Origin: Planctomycetota bacterium
GTDB lineage: Bacteria > Planctomycetota > UBA1135 > GCA-002686595
Length of the DNA stretch: 64,000 bases
Direction of reading: 5' to 3'
Assembly: GCA_016714045.1 (NCBI GenBank)
Contig: JADJNY010000011.1
Location: 82,536 to 146,535 of the forward strand
In this document: piece by piece, positions 1 through 7,749 of the stretch
Numbering within the stretch: the stretch's first letter is position 1
Layout of the letters: each line of letters starts with the position of its first letter
Notes under the pieces: generated by a model
The model's database searches: none
The model's input: only the letters and a program-made list of their open reading frames with translations
What the model was told of the DNA's origin: nothing
Program-made: the position numbers and the translations under genes

Positions 1-1
1 T

Positions 2-619
2 CCGTGTGTTGTCACGCAAGTGCGCACGAAGGACAAGGAGGGCTACGACGCAATCCAGCTCGGCTTCGAAGACGTCCCCGACAAGCGCTGCGCCAAGCCG
101 CAGCTCGGCGCGTTCCGCAAGGTGAACGTCGCGCCGAAGCGCTTCCTGCGCGAAGAGCGGCTCCAGGCTCCGGCCGCCGTGAAGGTGGGGGATCTCCTCC
201 GCTGCGACGTGTTCAAGGTCGGCCAGAAGGTGGACGTCGTCGGCACGATGAAGGGCCGCGGCTACGCCGGCACGATCAAGCGCCACAACTTCCAGCGCGG
301 ACCCGAAACGCACGGTTGCATGAACGTGCGCGACCCCGGCTCGCTGGCCAGCAAGCGCATCGGCAAGGTCGTGAAGGGCAAGCGCCTCGGCGGCCACTAC
401 GGTGCGTCGCGCGAGACCTCCAAGAACCTCACGGTCGTGCGCATCGACCTCGAGCGCAACCTGCTCTTCCTGAAGGGCTCGGTCGCGGGACCCAACGACG
501 GGTTCGGTCCGGTCCAGTCGGCCCGCACTCCGCCGCAGAAGAAGGCCCCGCCGCAGCAGCCGAAGGCTGCCGCTGGCGCGAAGGGCGCGGCTCCGGCCAA
601 GCAGGAGAAAAAGAAGTAG
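2..619 (+). CDS. rplC: Large-subunit ribosomal protein uL3 (5' end cut by window)
   Basis: uL3 binds 23S rRNA domains III and VI early in 50S assembly and reaches the peptidyl-transferase centre. The frame is open from base 2, so roughly 30 N-terminal residues lie outside the window; 205 residues are visible. The diagnostic core is present: 'CVVTQVRTKDK', then 'GTMKGRGYAGTIKRHNF' and 'GHYGASRETSKNLTVVRID'. The last ~35 residues are a Pro/Ala/Lys/Gln-rich tail beyond the normal fold. rplD starts six bases after the stop, as in an S10 operon; rpsJ would be expected just upstream. Identification is secure. Confidence 0.97.
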   Translation, partial: PCVVTQVRTKDKEGYDAIQLGFEDVPDKRCAKPQLGAFRKVNVAPKRFLREERLQAPAAVKVGDLLRCDVFKVGQKVDVVGTMKGRGYAGTIKRHNFQRGPETHGCMNVRDPGSLASKRIGKVVKGKRLGGHYGASRETSKNLTVVRIDLERNLLFLKGSVAGPNDGFGPVQSARTPPQKKAPPQQPKAAAGAKGAAPAKQEKKK

Positions 620-625
620 TCCGCC

Positions 626-1258
626 ATGAAGGTCCAGAGCTACTCGGCCGGCAAGCTCGGCCAGATCGAGTTCGACGCTAAGCCCTTCGGCGAGAAGGTC
701 TTCTACCGCACGCTGAAGGACGCGGTGGTCATGTACCAGGCGAACAAGCGCCAGGGCACGGCCAAGGTCAAGACGCGCAGCGAGGTCCACGGCTCCGGCA
801 AGAAGACGTGGTCGCAGAAGCACACCGGCCAAGCGCGCGCGGGCGACAAGAAGTCGCCGCTGTGACGCAAGGGCGGCACGATCTTCGGTCCGCACCCGCG
901 CGACTTCTCGTACCACGCGCCGGCCAAGCAGCGCCGCGTCGCGCTGCGTTCCGCGATCGCGGGCAAGCTCATCGACAACGAGGTCGTGATCGCGGAGTTC
1001 CCGCGCTACTCGACGCCGTCGGCGAAGAGCGCGCGCGGCCTGCTCCAGTCGCTCGGCGCGCCCCGCAAGGCGCTCTTCGTGCTGGGGGAACGCAACGAGA
1101 TCCTGTGGAAGTCGCTCCGCAACTTCCCCGGCATCCAGCTGCGCACGGCGGCCGAGCTCAACGCGCTCGACGTCATCAACGGCGGCATCATCGTGGCCGA
1201 GAAGTCGGCCATGGACGCGCTCCAGAAGCGCGTCGGCGTCCAGGAGGTGTCCGCGTGA
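626..1258 (+). CDS. rplD: Ribosomal protein uL4, interrupted by an in-frame TGA at codon 80
   Basis: uL4 lines the 50S exit tunnel and in some bacteria represses its own S10 operon. The reading frame is conserved from ATG 626 to TGA 1256-1258 (210 residues), except for TGA at 863-865. There the text reads 'GDKKSPL-stop-RKGGTIFGPHPR'; family members have Trp at this point (SP.WRGG.V.FGP), so a TGG codon appears changed to TGA. Coding continues without shift for 130 residues, through 'FVLGERNEILWKSLRN' to the end. TGA is the ordinary stop in neighbouring genes, so recoding is unlikely. A base error is the simplest reading, readthrough the alternative. The stop overlaps the rplW start. Confidence 0.9.
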
Positions 1259-1545
1259 GCACGATGGATCGTCTCTACAAGCTCGTGTCGCAGCCCATCA
1301 TCACCGAGAAGGGCTCGGGCGACACGGCGAAGCGCAATGCCTTCCACTTCCGCGTGCCGATCGATGCCAACAAGATCGAGATCCGCACCGCGGTGGAGAA
1401 GGTCTTCAACGTCAAGGTGAAGAAGGTCAACACGCTTCGCGCGGCCACGAAGGTGCGTCGCCGCGGCTACAGCGTGGGCACCACGCCGGCCTGGAAGCGG
1501 GCGATGGTCGTGCTCGAAGAGGGCAACGTCATCGACGTCCTGTGA
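1255..1545 (+). CDS. rplW: Ribosomal protein uL23
   Basis: uL23 sits at the exit of the ribosomal tunnel and is a docking site for trigger factor and SRP. The protein is 96 residues from GTG 1255, normal for the family, with the typical start 'LYKLVSQPIITEKG' and the rRNA-binding 'NKIEIRTAVEKVFNVKV'. GTG 1255 is chosen over ATG 1264 because AGGAGGT (1242-1248) lies six bases before it and GTG overlaps the rplD stop (GTGA), indicating translational coupling. If the TGA in rplD were real, this coupling would be lost. Confidence 0.95.
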   Translation: MSTMDRLYKLVSQPIITEKGSGDTAKRNAFHFRVPIDANKIEIRTAVEKVFNVKVKKVNTLRAATKVRRRGYSVGTTPAWKRAMVVLEEGNVIDVL

Positions 1546-1565
1546 AGCTCCGGAGCTGAACGAAC

Positions 1566-2402
1566 ATGGGCATCAAGCTGTATCGACCGACGTCTCCGGG
1601 CCGCCGCCAAGGCAGCGTGCTGGACTACGCCGAGATCACGCGCGAAACGCCGGAGAAGAGTCTTCTCGAGGCGTACCGCAAGAGCGGTGGGCGCAACAAC
1701 AACGGCCACATCACCCGCCGCCACCGCGGCCGTGGCAACAAGAAGATGTACCGCCGGATCGACTTCCGGCGCGACAAGGACGGCGTTCCGGCCAAGGTCT
1801 TCTCGATCGAGTACGACCCGAACCGCTCCGCGAACATCGCCCTCCTGCACTACGCTGACGGCGAGAAGCGCTACATCCTGGCGCCGCTCGACCTCAAGGT
1901 GGGGCAGACGCTGTTGTCCGGCGCGACCGCGGAGCCGTTGCCCGGCAACTCGCTTCCGCTCGCGAACATCCCCGTCGGCCTCGAGATCCACAACGTCGAG
2001 CTCCGGCTCGGTCGCGGTGGACAGCTCTGCCGTACGGCCGGCGGATCGGCGCAGCTCCAGGCGAAGGAGGGCGAGTACGCGATCGTGATGCTGCCCTCGG
2101 CCGAGCTGCGCAAGATCAACCTGATGTGCCGCGCGACGATCGGCCGCATCGGCAACCTCGACTGGCAGAACGTCAGCTACGGCAAGGCCGGCCGCAAGCG
2201 CCACCTGGGCATCCGTCCCTCGGTGCGCGGCACGGCGCAGAACCCCGTCGACCACCCGATGGGTGGTGGTGAAGGCCGCACCGCTGGCGGTCGTCACCCG
2301 TGCTCGCCCTCGGGCGTGCTGTCGAAGGGTGGCAAGACCCGCAAACCGAATCACATCACCGACAAGTTCATCCTGCGCCGCAGGAAGAAGGGATCGCACT
2401 GA
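1566..2402 (+). CDS. rplB: Ribosomal protein uL2
   Basis: uL2 contacts domain IV of 23S rRNA, is needed for subunit joining and sits close to the peptidyl-transferase centre. It is 278 residues, the usual length. It has 'LYRPTSPGRRQGSVLDYAEI' at the start, the OB and SH3-like body, and the invariant C-terminal 'VDHPMGGGEGRTAGGRHP' loop containing the conserved His. The tail 'KFILRRRKKG' is canonical. It lies in S10 order between rplW and rpsS. Confidence 0.98.
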   Translation: MGIKLYRPTSPGRRQGSVLDYAEITRETPEKSLLEAYRKSGGRNNNGHITRRHRGRGNKKMYRRIDFRRDKDGVPAKVFSIEYDPNRSANIALLHYADGEKRYILAPLDLKVGQTLLSGATAEPLPGNSLPLANIPVGLEIHNVELRLGRGGQLCRTAGGSAQLQAKEGEYAIVMLPSAELRKINLMCRATIGRIGNLDWQNVSYGKAGRKRHLGIRPSVRGTAQNPVDHPMGGGEGRTAGGRHPCSPSGVLSKGGKTRKPNHITDKFILRRRKKGSH

Positions 2403-2405
2403 TCC

Positions 2406-2702
2406 ATGGGACGTAGCGTCAAGAAGGGTCCCTTCATCGACGAGCACCTGTGGAAGAAGGTGCAGGCGGAGATCTCGAAGGGCACGAAGAACCCGATCAA
2501 GACGTGGTCGCGCCGTAGCACGATCACGCCCGAAATGATCGGTCACACGTTCATGGTCCACAACGGCAAGTCGCACACGAAGGTGTTCGTCACCGAGGAC
2601 ATGGTCGGTCACAAGCTCGGCGAGTTCTCGCCGACCCGCGTCTTCCGCGGCCACACGAACAAGAAGGAAGAGACGAAGCCGGGTGAAGGAGGTGCCGCAT
2701 GA
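2406..2702 (+). CDS. rpsS: Ribosomal protein uS19
   Basis: uS19 binds 16S rRNA in the 30S head with uS13. It has 98 residues and the hallmark 'RSVKKGPFIDEHLWKKV', 'IKTWSRRSTITPEMIGHTF' and 'KLGEFSPTRVFRGH'. The gene begins three bases after the rplB stop and its TGA overlaps the rplV ATG (ATGA at 2699), a coupled arrangement. Confidence 0.97.
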   Translation: MGRSVKKGPFIDEHLWKKVQAEISKGTKNPIKTWSRRSTITPEMIGHTFMVHNGKSHTKVFVTEDMVGHKLGEFSPTRVFRGHTNKKEETKPGEGGAA

Positions 2703-3112
2703 CCGCGACCACTGAATTCGTCGCTCGTCACCGCTTCGCGCGCATCACGGCGCGCAAGGCGCGCCGCATCGCGGATCTGATCCGTGGCCGCAGCGTGAAC
2801 GAAGCCCTCGAGTTGCTCGAGTTCGCCCCGCAGCGCGGCGCGTCCTTCTACCTGAAGGTCGTGCGCTCGGCCGTCGCGAACGCCAGCCTCGATGAGAACG
2901 TCAACATCAACCGGCTCGTCATCAGCGAGTGCCGCGCCGACGACGGTCCGCTCGCGCAGGGCCGCCTCCGGTTTCGACCGGGCCCGCAGGGCCGTGCGAT
3001 GCCGTTCCAGAAGCGACTCTCGCATCTGACGGTCAAGGTGCGCGAGCTCGAGGAGGTCGACGAGGCCCCGACGGCGAACGAGAAGCGCGGCAAGGCCGCG
3101 AAGAAGGCCTGA
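2699..3112 (+). CDS. rplV: Ribosomal protein uL22
   Basis: uL22 contributes the loop that narrows the nascent-peptide tunnel. The protein has 137 residues: a ~112-residue core beginning 'FARITARKARRIADLIRG' and containing 'RGASFYLKVVRSAVANA' and 'RRRRSARAG'-region equivalents in the correct frame ('LRFRPGPQGRAMPFQKR'), plus a lysine/alanine-rich tail. It overlaps rpsS by four bases and is followed by rpsC at a three-base gap. Confidence 0.96.
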   Translation: MTATTEFVARHRFARITARKARRIADLIRGRSVNEALELLEFAPQRGASFYLKVVRSAVANASLDENVNINRLVISECRADDGPLAQGRLRFRPGPQGRAMPFQKRLSHLTVKVRELEEVDEAPTANEKRGKAAKKA

Positions 3113-3115
3113 TCC

Positions 3116-3937
3116 ATGGGACAAAAGATCCACCCGACGGGCTTCCGTCTCGCGACGATCGAGCCCTGGCGCTCGCGCTGGTACGCCAACAAGAAGGACT
3201 TCGGCAAGTTCCTGCTGCAGGACAAGAAGATCCGCGACCACATCTCCAAGGAGTTCGGTTCGGCGGGCATCCCCCGCATCGAGATCGAGCGCACCTCGGA
3301 AGCGGTCAACGTGATCATCTACACGGCCCGTCCCGGCGTCCTCGTCGGTCGCAAGGGCGTGCGCGTCGACGAGCTCAAGAAGGAGCTCGAGAAGATCGCG
3401 GGCATGACCTGCCACCTGACGCTGCACGAAGTGAAGCGTCCGGAGCTCGAGTCCAAGCTCGTCGCCGAAGTGATCGCCGAAGCGCTCGAGAAGCGCATGG
3501 CGTTCCGTCGCGCGATCAAGCGCGCGATCCAGACGACGATGCAGGCGGGAGCCAAGGGCATCAAGGTCGAGCTCAACGGTCGTCTCGGCGGCGCCGAGAT
3601 GGCGCGCCAGGCGAAGGAGCGCGAAGGCCGCGTGCCGCTCTCCACTCTGCAGGCGCACGTCGACTACGGCACGGCGCTCGCGAAGACCACCTATGGCGTC
3701 CTCGGCGTCAAGGTCTGGATCTACAAGGGCGAGATCGAGCCGGGCAAGCTGATCGACTTCAAGGCCAGCCTGGGCGCCGGTCCCGGTCGGTCGGAACGTC
3801 CGCGTGGCCCGCGTGGCCCGCGTGGTCCCGGCGGCCCCGGTGGCGGTGGTCACGGCGGTTCGTACGGTGGCTCCGGTTCCGGTGGGGGCGCGAGCGCTCC
3901 TGCTTCCGCGCCCGCCAAGCCCGAAGGAGGTGCGTGA
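3116..3937 (+). CDS. rpsC: Ribosomal protein uS3 with Gly-rich C-terminal tail
   Basis: uS3 lines the mRNA entry channel of the 30S subunit. It begins 'MGQKIHPTGFRL', includes the KH domain ('PGVLVGRKGVRVDELKKEL') and the C-terminal 'IKVELNGRLGGAEMAR' and 'DYGTALAKTTYGVLGVKVWI'. Residues ~222-273 form a Gly/Pro/Arg/Ser-rich low-complexity tail absent from the E. coli protein (233 residues). The stop overlaps the rplP start by one base (TGATG). The tail may be a lineage-specific RNA contact; this is inference. Confidence 0.97.
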   Translation: MGQKIHPTGFRLATIEPWRSRWYANKKDFGKFLLQDKKIRDHISKEFGSAGIPRIEIERTSEAVNVIIYTARPGVLVGRKGVRVDELKKELEKIAGMTCHLTLHEVKRPELESKLVAEVIAEALEKRMAFRRAIKRAIQTTMQAGAKGIKVELNGRLGGAEMARQAKEREGRVPLSTLQAHVDYGTALAKTTYGVLGVKVWIYKGEIEPGKLIDFKASLGAGPGRSERPRGPRGPRGPGGPGGGGHGGSYGGSGSGGGASAPASAPAKPEGGA

Positions 3938-4356
3938 TGTCCCTCATGCCCAAGCGGACGAAGTTCCGCAAGGTGATGCGTGGCCGTCTCAAGGGCCGGG
4001 CGACCCGCGGCAACCGCGTGTCGTTCGGTGACTGGGGACTGCAGTCGATGGACTACGCCTGGCTCCCCGGTCGAGTGATCGAAGCGGGGCGCGTGGCCGC
4101 GAGCCGCGCGACGGGTGGCACCGCCCGCGTGTGGATCCGCGTCTTCCCGCACAAGCCCGTCTCGTCAAAGCCGGCCGAGGTGCGAATGGGCACCGGCAAG
4201 GGCGAAGTCGAGTACTGGGCGGCCGAGATCAAGCCGGGCACGATCCTCTACGAGCTCGGCGGCGTCCCCGAGGAGAAGGCCAAGGCCATCTTCAAGAAGG
4301 TCGCGCACAAGATGCCCATCAAGGTCAAGCTCGTGCGTCGCACGCCGAGCACCTGA
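3937..4356 (+). CDS. rplP: Ribosomal protein uL16
   Basis: uL16 organises the A-site region of the 50S subunit. It has 139 residues, with 'KRTKFRKVMRGRLKGRATRG', 'RVWIRVFPHKPVSSKPAEVR' and 'MGTGKGEVEYWAAEIKPG', the family's most conserved segment. ATG 3937 is supported by AAGGAGGT (3924-3931) five bases upstream and by the TGATG junction with rpsC; the internal Met three codons later is less likely. Confidence 0.97.
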   Translation: MSLMPKRTKFRKVMRGRLKGRATRGNRVSFGDWGLQSMDYAWLPGRVIEAGRVAASRATGGTARVWIRVFPHKPVSSKPAEVRMGTGKGEVEYWAAEIKPGTILYELGGVPEEKAKAIFKKVAHKMPIKVKLVRRTPST

Positions 4357-4376
4357 GCCGCCACGGAGACCCGCCC

Positions 4377-4589
4377 ATGAAGACCGACGAGATCCGTAGC
4401 AAGACGAATCACGAACTCGGGATCGAGCTCCAGAAAATGAAGAAGGAGCTCTTCGATCTGCGCTTCAAGTCCGCCACGCAGTCCCTGCAGAACGGCTCGC
4501 GCATTCGCGTCCTGCGCCGCCTGATCGCGCGCCTGAACACCATCCTCAACGAACGCGCGCTCGGCGTCCGCGGCCAAGAGGCGCGCTGA
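4377..4589 (+). CDS. rpmC: Ribosomal protein uL29
   Basis: Small two-helix 50S protein next to uL23 at the tunnel exit. It has 70 residues from ATG 4377, with 'ELFDLRFKSATQSLQNGSRI' and 'VLRRLIARLNTILNER', matching the family's second helix. It sits between rplP and rpsQ as expected. The start follows 'ACGGAGACCCGCCC', where GGAG gives a usable ribosome-binding site. Confidence 0.96.
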   Translation: MKTDEIRSKTNHELGIELQKMKKELFDLRFKSATQSLQNGSRIRVLRRLIARLNTILNERALGVRGQEAR

Positions 4590-4603
4590 GGAGCTGGAAG
4601 ACC

Positions 4604-4936
4604 ATGAACGACACCCGCAACAGCCGACGCACGATCGAAGGCATCGTGACCAGCGACAAGATGGAGAAGACCATCACCGTCGAGGTCGTGCGCACCTACA
4701 GGCACCCCAAGTACCTCAAGTACATGCGGGTGAACAAGAAGTTCCATGCCCACGACGAGAAGGGCGAAGCGCGCATCGGTGATCGAGTCGAGCTCATGGC
4801 CTGCCGGCCGATGAGCAAGCTCAAGCGCTGGCGCCTCGTCCGCGTGGTGGAGCGTGGGGTCGTGACCGCCGAGCTCGGCGTCGACGCAGCGCTCGAGGGC
4901 GCGCTGGGCGTCAAGAAGAAGGACGGTGCCGCATGA
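4604..4936 (+). CDS. rpsQ: Ribosomal protein uS17
   Basis: uS17 is a primary 16S rRNA binder in the 30S body. The OB-fold core is clear: 'RRTIEGIVTSDKMEKTITVE', 'YRHPKYLKYMRVNKKFHAHD' and 'IGDRVELMACRPMSKLKRWR'. At 110 residues it is about 25 longer than the E. coli protein; the extra is a C-terminal segment from ~residue 88. The stop overlaps the rplN ATG (ATGA). Confidence 0.96.
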   Translation: MNDTRNSRRTIEGIVTSDKMEKTITVEVVRTYRHPKYLKYMRVNKKFHAHDEKGEARIGDRVELMACRPMSKLKRWRLVRVVERGVVTAELGVDAALEGALGVKKKDGAA

Positions 4937-5301
4937 TCCAGATGCAGACGTGGCTCGACGTCGCCGACAACACGGGCGCGAAGCTCTGCCAGTGCATCAA
5001 GGTGCTCGGCGGCACGCACCGCCGGTACGCGAGCCTCGGTGACGTCGTCGTCGTCTCGGTCAAGAAGGCCCTGCCGACGAGCGAGTTCAAGGAAGGCGCG
5101 GTGGCGAAGGGCGTGATCGTGCGGGTGAAGAAGAACACGCGGCGGCCGGACGGCTCCTACGTGCGCTTCGACCAGAACGCGATCGTCTTCATCGACGCGG
5201 ACAACAATCCGAAGGGCACTCGCATCTTCGGCGCGGTTGCGCGCGAGCTGCGAGACCGCAACTTCATGAAGATCATCTCGCTGGCCCAAGAGGTCGTCTG
5301 A
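4933..5301 (+). CDS. rplN: Ribosomal protein uL14
   Basis: uL14 forms bridge B8 with 16S rRNA and is the RsfS target. It has exactly 122 residues, with 'MIQMQTWLDVADNTGAK', 'VRVKKNTRRPDGSYVRFDQN' and 'GTRIFGAVARELR'. It is coupled to rpsQ by a four-base overlap. Confidence 0.98.
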   Translation: MIQMQTWLDVADNTGAKLCQCIKVLGGTHRRYASLGDVVVVSVKKALPTSEFKEGAVAKGVIVRVKKNTRRPDGSYVRFDQNAIVFIDADNNPKGTRIFGAVARELRDRNFMKIISLAQEVV

Positions 5302-5320
5302 GCCCATCGGAGCTCACACC

Positions 5321-5599
5321 ATGAAGATCAAGAAGGGTGACAAGGTCGTCGTCATCGCTGGCAACGACAAGGGCAAGGAGGGCGAGGTTCGGACCGTCCT
5401 CAACGCCGAGAACCGCGTCGTCGTCGAGGGCATCAACCTGCGCTGGAAGCACAAGAAGCCCAGCCAGCAGAACCCCAAGGGCGACCGCAGCCAGATCGAG
5501 TGCTCGATCCACGCGAGCAACGTGATGTTGCTCGATCCCAACACCGGCAAGCCGACCCGCAAGCGGGTCGCGGCCACCAAGGCCAAGGCCAAGAAGTGA
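5321..5599 (+). CDS. rplX: Ribosomal protein uL24
   Basis: uL24 is a 50S assembly initiator near the tunnel exit. It has a short 92-residue form with a KOW motif ('KIKKGDKVVVIAGNDKGKEG'), 'NLRWKHKKPSQQNPKGD' and 'IHASNVMLLDPNTGKPTR'. It follows rplN by 19 bases and precedes rplE. Confidence 0.96.
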   Translation: MKIKKGDKVVVIAGNDKGKEGEVRTVLNAENRVVVEGINLRWKHKKPSQQNPKGDRSQIECSIHASNVMLLDPNTGKPTRKRVAATKAKAKK

Positions 5600-5630
5600 G
5601 CTCGCCACCAAGCCGGCGAGACGGAGAACC

Positions 5631-6197
5631 ATGGCACGCCTCAAAGAGAAGTACGTCAAGGAAGTCAGCCCGCGACTGAAGCAGAAGTTCGGCATCGAAA
5701 ACGATCATGCCGTCCCGCGTCTGCTGAAGATCGTCGTCAACATGGGCGTCGGCTCCGCGGTCGAGAACAAGGGCCGCGTCGAAGTGGCTGCGCGCGACCT
5801 CGCTACGATCTCGGGCCAGAAGCCCGTCATCCGCAAGTCGAAGAAGGCCATCTCGGGCTTCAAGCTGCGCGAAGACATGCCGATCGGCTGCTCGGTGACC
5901 CTGCGCCGCGAGCGCATGTGGGAATTCGCCGACCGCCTGATCACCATCGTCCTCCCGCGTATCCGCGACTTCCGCGGCGTGAAGGACAAGCTGGACGGCC
6001 GCGGCAACTACACCATGGGGCTCTCCGAGCAGTCGGTGTTCCCCGAGATCGAGTTCGACAAGATCGAGTTCCCGCAGGGCATGGACATCACCTTCGTGAC
6101 CAGCGCGGGCACCGACGAACGCGGCCACGCGCTCCTCAAGGAGCTCGGGATGCCGTTCGCCGTGCGCGAGACCACGCAGAAGGGCAAGAAGAGCTGA
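5631..6197 (+). CDS. rplE: Ribosomal protein uL5
   Basis: uL5 anchors 5S rRNA and contacts P-site tRNA. It is 188 residues, with 'IVVNMGVGSAVENKG', 'GQKPVIRKSKKAISGFKLR', 'IGCSVTLRRERMWEFADRL' and 'NYTMGLSEQSVFPEIEFDK', all family signatures. A GGAG (5623-5626) precedes ATG 5631. Confidence 0.98.
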   Translation: MARLKEKYVKEVSPRLKQKFGIENDHAVPRLLKIVVNMGVGSAVENKGRVEVAARDLATISGQKPVIRKSKKAISGFKLREDMPIGCSVTLRRERMWEFADRLITIVLPRIRDFRGVKDKLDGRGNYTMGLSEQSVFPEIEFDKIEFPQGMDITFVTSAGTDERGHALLKELGMPFAVRETTQKGKKS

Positions 6198-6200
6198 GCC

Positions 6201-6386
6201 ATGGCCAAGCTGACCTGGATCATCAAGTCGCAACGCAAGCCGAAGTTCCCCACGCGGGCGTACACGCGCTGCACGATGTGTGGCCGCCAGCGTGCGGTCT
6301 ATCGCACGTTCAAGATCTGCCGCATTTGCCTGCGGGAGCTCGCCCACAAGGGTGAGATCCCCGGGATGCGCAAGGCCTCGTGGTGA
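6201..6386 (+). CDS. rpsZ: Ribosomal protein uS14, short zinc-binding type
   Basis: uS14 sits in the 30S head with uS3 and uS10. This is the 61-residue zinc form: Cys24, Cys27, Cys40 and Cys43 form the ribbon ('YTRCTMCGR ... FKICRICLREL'), ending in the canonical 'GEIPGMRKASW'. The long cysteine-free form is not seen here. It starts three bases after rplE. Confidence 0.97.
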   Translation: MAKLTWIIKSQRKPKFPTRAYTRCTMCGRQRAVYRTFKICRICLRELAHKGEIPGMRKASW

Positions 6387-6402
6387 TACGGAGGACGACG
6401 CC

Positions 6403-6798
6403 ATGATGACCGATCCGATCGCCGACCTGTGCACGCGCATCCGCAACGCGAATGCGATCAAGAAGACGACCCTCAGCATGCCTGCCTCGACCGTGAAGGT
6501 CGGTGTGGCGCAGATCCTCAAGGAGGAAGGGTTCATCGCCGACTACGCCGTCCAGCCGGGCCAGCCCACGAGCACGCTCGTGATCACGCTGAAGTTCGGC
6601 GACGAAGGCGAGGCCGTGATCCGCACGATCAACCGCGTCAGCAAGCCTGGCCGTCGTATCTACGTCGGCTCGGGCGAGCTCCCGCCGGTGCTCCGCGGCA
6701 TGGGCATTCGCGTCCTTTCCACGAACAAGGGCATCGTGTCCGACCGGACCGCACGAGCACAAAGGCTCGGCGGCGAGGTCCTGTGCGAGGTGTTCTGA
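6403..6798 (+). CDS. rpsH: Ribosomal protein uS8
   Basis: uS8 is a 16S rRNA central-domain binder and, in E. coli, the translational repressor of the spc operon. It has 131 residues from the first of two tandem ATGs (6403, 6406), preceded by CGGAGGA. It has 'DPIADLCTRIRNAN', 'RVSKPGRRIYVGSGELPPVL' and 'STNKGIVSDRTARAQRLGGE', the last being the conserved RNA-binding end. Confidence 0.97.
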   Translation: MMTDPIADLCTRIRNANAIKKTTLSMPASTVKVGVAQILKEEGFIADYAVQPGQPTSTLVITLKFGDEGEAVIRTINRVSKPGRRIYVGSGELPPVLRGMGIRVLSTNKGIVSDRTARAQRLGGEVLCEVF

Positions 6799-6801
6799 TC
6801 C

Positions 6802-7347
6802 ATGTCCCGCATCGGCAAGAAACCCGTCGACATCCCGACCGGCGTCACGGTCAAGAACGCCACGGGCCAGGTCACCGTGAAGGGCCCCAAGGGCGAGCTG
6901 TCCATCAAGCTCCGCCCGGAAGTCGACGTGCAGATCGACGGCAACAAGGCCACGGTCTCCGTCAAGGGCAACGCGGCGCAGCGTGAAGTGCGTGCGTACC
7001 ACGGCATGACCCGCGCGCTGCTCAGCAACATGGTCACCGGAGTGACCAAGGGCTACGAGAGGCGTCTCGAGATCCAGGGCGTCGGTTGGAACGCGGCGGC
7101 GCAGGGGCAGAAGCTCGTGCTCAACGTCGGGTACAACAAGCCCGTGACGCTCGAGATGCCGAAAGGCCTCGTCGTCTCCACGCCCCAGCCGACGCAGATC
7201 ATCTTGATCAGCGCGGACAAGCAGATGGTCGGTCACATGGCGGCCACGATCCGCAAGTGCCGCCCGCCCGAGCCCTACAAGGGCAAGGGCATCCGCTTCG
7301 AGGGCGAAGTGGTCAAGCGCAAGGCCGGCAAGAGCTTCGGTAGCTGA
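6802..7347 (+). CDS. rplF: Ribosomal protein uL6
   Basis: uL6 lies at the base of the L7/L12 stalk near the sarcin-ricin loop. It has 181 residues with two tandem RRM-like domains: 'MSRIGKKPVDIPTGVTV', 'LSNMVTGVTKGYERRLEIQG' and the C-terminal 'IRKCRPPEPYKGKGIRF'. It starts three bases after rpsH. Confidence 0.98.
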   Translation: MSRIGKKPVDIPTGVTVKNATGQVTVKGPKGELSIKLRPEVDVQIDGNKATVSVKGNAAQREVRAYHGMTRALLSNMVTGVTKGYERRLEIQGVGWNAAAQGQKLVLNVGYNKPVTLEMPKGLVVSTPQPTQIILISADKQMVGHMAATIRKCRPPEPYKGKGIRFEGEVVKRKAGKSFGS

Positions 7348-7358
7348 GGTAGATCGTC

Positions 7359-7727
7359 ATGAACGAAGCACTGGGCAAGAACCTTCGCCGCGAGCGCCGT
7401 GCGCTCCGCGTGCGCTCCAAGCTGCGCCGTACCGGGGATGCGCCCCGCCTGAGCGTTTCGCGCTCGGTCAAGCACATCCAGGCGCAGATCATCGACGATG
7501 CGAGCGGTCGGACCCTCGCGCACGTCAGCACGACCGCGAAGTCGCTCGCCGGCGACCTCAAGGGCAAGAAGAAGACGGAGCGCGCCGCGTTCGTCGGTTC
7601 CGAGCTCGCCAAGCGAGCGAAGGCCGCGGGCGTCGAGCGGGTCGTCTTCGACCGCGGTGCCGCGCGGTATCACGGACGCATCAAGGCCTTGGCCGAAGCC
7701 GCCCGCGCGGGCGGCCTCAAGTTCTGA
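7359..7727 (+). CDS. rplR: Ribosomal protein uL18
   Basis: uL18 carries 5S rRNA into the 50S subunit together with uL5. It has 122 residues, including 'RLSVSRSVKHIQAQIIDDAS', 'FVGSELAKRAKAAGVERVVF' and 'DRGAARYHGRIKALAEAARA'. The arginine-rich N-terminus binds rRNA. It sits in normal spc order between rplF and rpsE. Confidence 0.97.
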   Translation: MNEALGKNLRRERRALRVRSKLRRTGDAPRLSVSRSVKHIQAQIIDDASGRTLAHVSTTAKSLAGDLKGKKKTERAAFVGSELAKRAKAAGVERVVFDRGAARYHGRIKALAEAARAGGLKF

Positions 7728-7749
7728 GCGAGAGGACGAAAGCACAACC

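Noticed and set aside
863..865. Genetic-code reassignment of TGA to Trp.
   Set aside because: TGA is the stop codon of most genes in the window (rplB, rpsS, secY, dnaX and others) and Trp is TGG everywhere else.
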